64,000 nt of DNA. Origin: Hexactinellida sp. DTS-2022. Lineage: Eukaryota; Porifera; Hexactinellida. Under the pieces are notes generated by a model that worked only from the letters and a program-made list of their open reading frames with translations, had not been told where the DNA came from and made no database searches. Positions 58,561-64,000 of the stretch are shown here, one piece after another (within the stretch, counting starts at the first letter, position 1; each line of letters opens with the position of its first letter). A program made the position numbers and the translations under genes. The DNA lies in assembly GCA_028753945.1 (NCBI GenBank), contig JAPNXP010000015.1, positions 1,302,001 to 1,366,000 on the forward strand, in the 5' to 3' direction.

Positions 58561-59050
58561 TCTATAAGTGGGGTCTCTATAAATGGGGAACCTCCATAAG
58601 TGGGGAATTTTTTTACCATATTCGTATATATCCATACAAATGAACCTCTATAAGCGGGGAAGTGGGGAATGGGGGACCATAAATTTCAAGGAGTTTTTAT
58701 CTGCATACAAAACAACCTCCATAAATGGGGGGAATGGACAAATCCTAACATGATTCTTATAAAATAATACAATATTTCCAATAAATCGACTCTAAAGTTC
58801 TACAAAGAAAATATTTTCGATTGATCAACTCTGATGTTTTTAGAAGAAATCACCTAGTGTAGATCAGCAGTTAACTAAATTGTCATAATATACAAATAAT
58901 AACTATAACGTGCATTAATGTGTGTGTTATATGAATACTTTGTATAATATAGCATATATAATGTTTTTCCAATTGAATTTTATAACCGGGGAATGGGGGG
59001 CAATTGAAATTTTCGCCGTCCCATGCTCCCCACTTATAGAGGTTCCACTG
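58561..59050. mobile_element. pogo/Tigger-like MITE, duplicate
   Basis: Duplicate of 43,618-44,107 with the TA flanks. It differs at one base (58,999 G; A in copy 1). Confidence 0.92.
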
Positions 59051-62000
59051 TACTACAATTAAATAGAAGCCAGCTGGAATTTATAAGTTAAATCAATTTA
59101 ATTATCGCAAGTTGAAACAATAGTGAAAGATTTAACAAGTTAAATCAATATTATTATTACAAGTTGAAACAATGGAATTAGATTTCACAGTTTTATTGAA
59201 ATTGAAGTGTTGAGTAAACAAAGGAATTTCAACTCCCATTTAAGGCAGAAATTAAACCAATTTTAACAAATTTTCTTCTCCCATCAGACGAAGAATTTTA
59301 AGCTGAATCTAAATATGAAATAAAATTTTGGGGTTATTAAAACATATTTTGAGTTATGGACCAGACAAATTTTGAAAGGTGTTAAAGATGTGTCAAAAGT
59401 TTCTTAATAAAAATTCGTAACCCCAGGTGCAAATTAGACGGTCCCTCCGCAACTACATGCCAATTTTCAGCCCTCAATGTATACAGGTGTGGCCAGGGCA
59501 CCTGCTACGGAGAAATAAAAGTAATAATAATAATAAAAATCCAAAATTGCAGCCTGTGCCGACGCATGATCCTTTGGTGGCACTATATTTTGTTGTTGGT
59601 TTATTGATAGTGCCTCCAAAGGAACATGCTGTCGGCACAGGCTGCAATTTTGAATTTTTTTTTTCGCCATGTCATCATCACTATGAAGGTGTTAAATTAT
59701 TTCAGAAAGGTGTTTCAGAAGGCAACGACCCTTTAGAGTGGTGGAAGTTTCCATTCAGCTCACTTCATTAAAGAGATATTAAAGTTTCAGTAGAATATAA
59801 TCTGTAATGACTCAGCATTTTTTAAGTGGGTGTTGGGTCATCAACCAACATTAACTAACCCATTTTAAATATCGAATCAACAAAATTGTAAAAACACGTT
59901 TTTTTAACGATGTCATCATCACCTCAAGGTGTCAAGACCCACTTGTATAGGTGGCACGTGTCATAAGGACCAATTGATATATTGAAAGTTTGTTTCTATC
60001 TTCTATGATCTCTGAGATTTATGATATTTAATTAATTAGTATAAATAATTATTAATATTATTTATAATATGACACCAATTTCAATGTCAACATACAATTA
60101 TTAAGTTCAATTATTTTGTCATAAATAATTAATTAATTAATTTATCTATCAAATTTCAATTCCGCACACTCGATAACCTCTAATATACAAATTGGAAGCT
60201 TCTATATAAGTTAAATACAAACTGAATTATTTATAATTAATTACGTCAGTATATTAACAGTGCAATTATATTCTCGCAGAAGTAAATATAATCACATAAT
60301 ATGTCGTTGTTATGAAATATATAATCTTAATTTTCAATTGCAAAATAGAAGCCAGCTTGAATTCACAAGTTAAATCAATATAATTATAGCAAGTTGAATC
60401 ACTAGAGTAGGATTTAACAAGTTAAATCAATATAATTATTACAAGTTGAAACAATGGAATTAGATTTAACACTTTACTGAAATTGAAGTGTGAGTAAACA
60501 AAGAAATTTCAACCCCCATTTATGGCTGAAATTGACCCCTTTATTGAAAGTTTTCTTCTCCCATCAGACGCAGAATTTTATGGCGAATCCAAATATGAAA
60601 TAAAATTTGGGGGTTTAGTAAAACATATTTTGAGTTATGGACCAGACAAATTTTGAAAGGTGTTAAAGATGTGTCCAAAATTTGTTAATCAAAAATCGTA
60701 ACCCCAGGTGCAAATTAGACGGTCCCATCGCACCTACATGCAAAGTTTAAGCCCATCAACTATAAAGCTCTGGCCAGGGCACCGTCTACGGAGAAAAAAT
60801 AATAAAAAAAAATCCAAAATTGCAGCTGTGCCGACGCATGTTCCTTTGGTGGCACTATATTTTGGTGGTGGTTTATTGATAGTGCCTCCAATGGGACATG
60901 CTGTCCGCACAGCTGCAATTTTGGATTTTTTTTCGCCATGTCATCATCACTAAGAAGGTGTTAAAATATATCAAAAGGTGTTACAGAAGGTATCGACCCT
61001 TAGAGTGGCGGAAGTTTCCATTTAGTTCACTTCATTTTAGAGATATTCAAGTTTGAGTAGAATATAATAGCTGATGACTCAGCATTTTTTATGTGAGTGT
61101 TGGGTCATCACCCAACTTCAAATAACCCATTTTAAATATCGAATTAACAAAATTGTAAAAACACATTTTTTTTACGATGTCATCTTCACCTCAAGGTGTC
61201 AATACCCATTTGTAGAGGTGTTAACGTGACATTGGGATCAATTGATAAATTGGAAGTTTGTTTCTATCTTTTTTGAATTCTGAGATTTATGATATTTAAT
61301 TAATTAGTATAAATAAATATTAATATTATTTATAATATAACACCAATTTCAATGTCAACTTACAATTATTAAGTTAAATTATTTTGTCATAAATAAATAA
61401 TTAATTAATTTGGTAATCAAATTTCAATTCCGCTCACTCGATAACCCCTAATACACAAATTGGAAGTATCTATATAAGTCATATACTGACTGAATTAATT
61501 ATAATAAATTACGTCAGTCTATTAACAGTGCAAGAATATTCTCGCAGAAATAAATATAATCACTTAATTTGTCGTTGTTGTGGAATGTAAAATCTTAGGT
61601 TTCAATTAGAAAATAGAAGCCTACTCGATCTCACAAGTTGAATCAATATAATTATTACAAGTTGAAACAATGGAATTAGATTTCACAGTTTTACTGAAAT
61701 TGAAGTGTGAGTAAACAAAGAAATTTCAACCCCCATTAATGGCAGAAAAAAAACTCGTTATTAAAAGTTTTCTTCTCCCATCAGACGCACAATTTTATGG
61801 TGAATCCAAATGTGGAATAAAATTTGGGGGTTTAGTAAATATTTTTTGAGTTATGGACCAGAAAATTTTGAAAGGTGTTAAAGATGTGTCAAAAATTTGT
61901 TAATCAAAAATCGTAACCCTAGGTGCAAATTAAACGGTCCATACGCACCTACATGCCAAGTTTCAGCCCATCAGCTATAAAGCTCTGGCCAGGGCACCGT

Positions 62001-64000
62001 CTACGGAGAAAAAATAAAAATAAAAAATCCAAAATTGCAGCTGTGCCGACGCATGTTCCTTTGGTGGCACTATATTTTGTTGGTTGTTTATTGATAGTGC
62101 CTCCAAAGGAACATGCTGTCGGCGCAGGCTGCAATTTGGGATTTTTTTTCGCAAAGTCATCAACGCCTCAAGGAGTCAAGAACCATTTGTTAATCGGTCC
62201 AAGTCACAAGGAACGGTAGATAAATTTGAAGTTTATTTTCAATCATAAACCATCTAGAGTTTAAAGCCATTCATTCATTATGTATCGATAATAAATTATA
62301 TTATTAGCTATTTATTTTAGCAATGTTATCCACGGTGATTTGAGTTTAGTCAACAAATTCCTTATATAATTATATTTTATTTAATCCATTGTATAGTAAT
62401 ACTAGAATTAAATAGAAGCCAGCTGGAATTTATAAGCTAAATCAATATAATTATCGCAAGTTGAATCAATAGAGTAGGATTTAACAAGTTAAATCAATAT
62501 AATTATTACAAGTTAAAACAATGGAATTAGATTTAACACTTTTAAAGAAATTGAAGTGTGAGTAAACAAAGAAATTTCAATCCCCATTTATGGCAGAAAT
62601 TGAACCTTTATTGAAAGATTTCTTCTCCCATCAAACGCAGAATTTTATGGTGAATCCAAATATGAAATAAAATTTGAGGGTTTATTAAAGCATATTTTGA
62701 GTTATGGACCAGACAAATTTTGAAGGGTGTTAAAGATGTGTCCAAAATGTGTTAATTAAAAATAGTAACCCCAGGTGCAAATTAGACGGTCCCATCGCAC
62801 CTACATGCCTAGTTTCAGCCCATCAACTATAAAGCTCTGGCCAGGGCACCGTCTACGGAGAAAAGAAAAAAGAATAAAAATCCAAAATTGCAGCCTGTGC
62901 CGACGCATGTTCCTTGGGGGCACTACATTTTGGTTGTGGTTTATTGATTGTGCCTCCAAAGGAACATGCTGTCGGCACAAGCTGCAATTTTGGATTTTTT
63001 TTCGCCATGTCATCATCACTATGAAGGTGTTAAATTATTTCAAAAAGGTGTTACAGAAGGCAACGACCCTTATTGAGTTGTAAGTTTCGTTTTGATCACT
63101 TCATTTCAAAGATATTCAAGTTTCAGTAGAATATAATAGCTGATGACTCAGCATTTTTTATGTGAGTGTTGGGTCATCACCCAACATCAACTAACCCATT
63201 TTAAATATCGAATTAACAAAATTGTAAAAACATATTTTTTTGACGATGTCATAATCACCTCAAGGTGTCAGGACCCACTTGTATAGGTGGCACGTGCCAT
63301 AAGGACCAATTGATAAATTGAAAGTTTGTTTCTATCTTGAATCATCTCTGAAATTAATGAAATTTAGCTAATTAGTATAAATATTTAATTAATTTATAAT
63401 TATTTAACACCATTATTATATACAGCAAAATAAATTAAGTTCAATTATTTGCAATTATTATTAATTTAAATTGAATTTCACTATAATATTTGAATTCCAC
63501 GTACTCGATAACCCCAATAATCCAATTGGAACCGTCTATAAGTTAAATACAAAAGGAATTAATTATAATTAATTACGTCAGTACATTAATTGTGCAAGAA
63601 TATTCTCGCTGAAGTATATATAATCACTTAATCTGTCGTTGTTGTGGAATGTTAAATCTTAACTGTTCTATCATAAACCATCTTGAGTTTAATGCCATTC
63701 ATTCATTATGTAGTGATAATAAGTTATATTATTTGTTAATTATTTTAGCAATGTTATCCATGGTTGGTTGAGTTGAGTCAACAAATTCCTTATATTATAT
63801 TATTTAATTTAATCCATTGTATAGTAATACTACAATTAAATAGAAGCCAGCTGGAATTTATAAGTTAAATCAATATAATTATCGCAAGTTGAATCACTAG
63901 AGTAGGATTTAACAAGTTAAATCAATATAATTATCACAAGTTGAAACAATAGAATTAGATTTAACACTTTTAAAGAAATTGAAGTGTGAGTAAACAAAGA

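Larger units (their letters stand above)
49489..64000. repeat. 14.94-kb segmental tandem duplication, copy 2 (cut by window end)
   Basis: The sequence repeats 34,547-49,057 almost base for base. Copy 2 would end near 64,431, beyond the window. The differences seen are listed under copy 1. No gene is present that is not already in copy 1. Confidence 0.95.
54822..64000. repeat. Right hairpin-repeat arm, copy 2
   Basis: Counterpart of 39,880-49,057. Seven hairpins lie at about 54838, 55687, 56530, 59539, 60812, 62026 and 62879. The eighth would fall beyond the window. The second hairpin has GGTGGCAC where copy 1 has GGTGCAC, the only indel seen between the copies. Confidence 0.9.

Noticed and set aside
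41492-62775. Recurring short ORFs starting MQIRRSHRTYMPSF (many positions in the arrays) as a gene family
   Set aside because: They always translate the same non-coding array unit into the hairpin arm, the end positions vary, homopolymer changes shift the frame, and the opposite strand is equally open. Repeat translation explains them.
34547-64000. LTR retrotransposon with 14.9-kb direct repeats
   Set aside because: The repeats are adjacent head to tail, contain dead DNA transposons, and show no TG..CA ends, primer-binding site or gag/pol.

Overview
The window is nuclear DNA from an AT-rich animal genome. Two long genes are of metazoan families (a VPS10/sortilin-family sorting receptor and an LRRK-type Roco kinase). 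A third gene contributes only its last exons, which resemble the RNF213 C-terminus. Introns have GT..AG borders and mobile DNA is mostly cut-and-paste: P-element/THAP, hAT-like and pogo/Tigger-like. Very long uninterrupted ORFs beside this mobile DNA suggest an early-branching or marine invertebrate such as a sponge, but I cannot name the species.

Layout. 1-3.2 kb: intergenic DNA with small MITEs and minisatellites. 3.2-8.2 kb (-): a single-exon 1,645-residue VPS10-PKD-FN3 receptor. 8.2-9.9 kb: divergent intergenic region with two pogo-like MITEs. 9.9-16.9 kb (+): a three-exon LRRK1-like gene (ANK-LRR-Roc-COR-kinase-propeller, 1,887 residues as modelled here). Its second intron carries a strong miRNA-like hairpin. 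17-23.5 kb: nested transposons, several dated by intact target duplications. 24.16-25.01 kb (-): three spliced exons of an RNF213-like gene. 25.1-26.2 kb: a THAP transposase fragment.

26.5-49.5 kb is a large foldback-like region. Arms of tandem repeat units, each carrying a long imperfect hairpin, lie on both sides of two convergent, broken P-element-type transposase genes. A 14.94-kb segment (34,547-49,488) is then repeated head to tail from 49,489 to the window end, with only three differences seen. Both copies begin exactly at the 5' end of one dispersed repeat (called R1 here), which suggests unequal recombination between R1 copies, or an assembly artefact.

The host genes show no operon-like link. 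The receptor is expected in Golgi/endosome sorting, and LRRK-like and RNF213-like proteins are cytoplasmic signalling or ubiquitin enzymes. Most other short ORFs are repeat translations or shadows and are not annotated.
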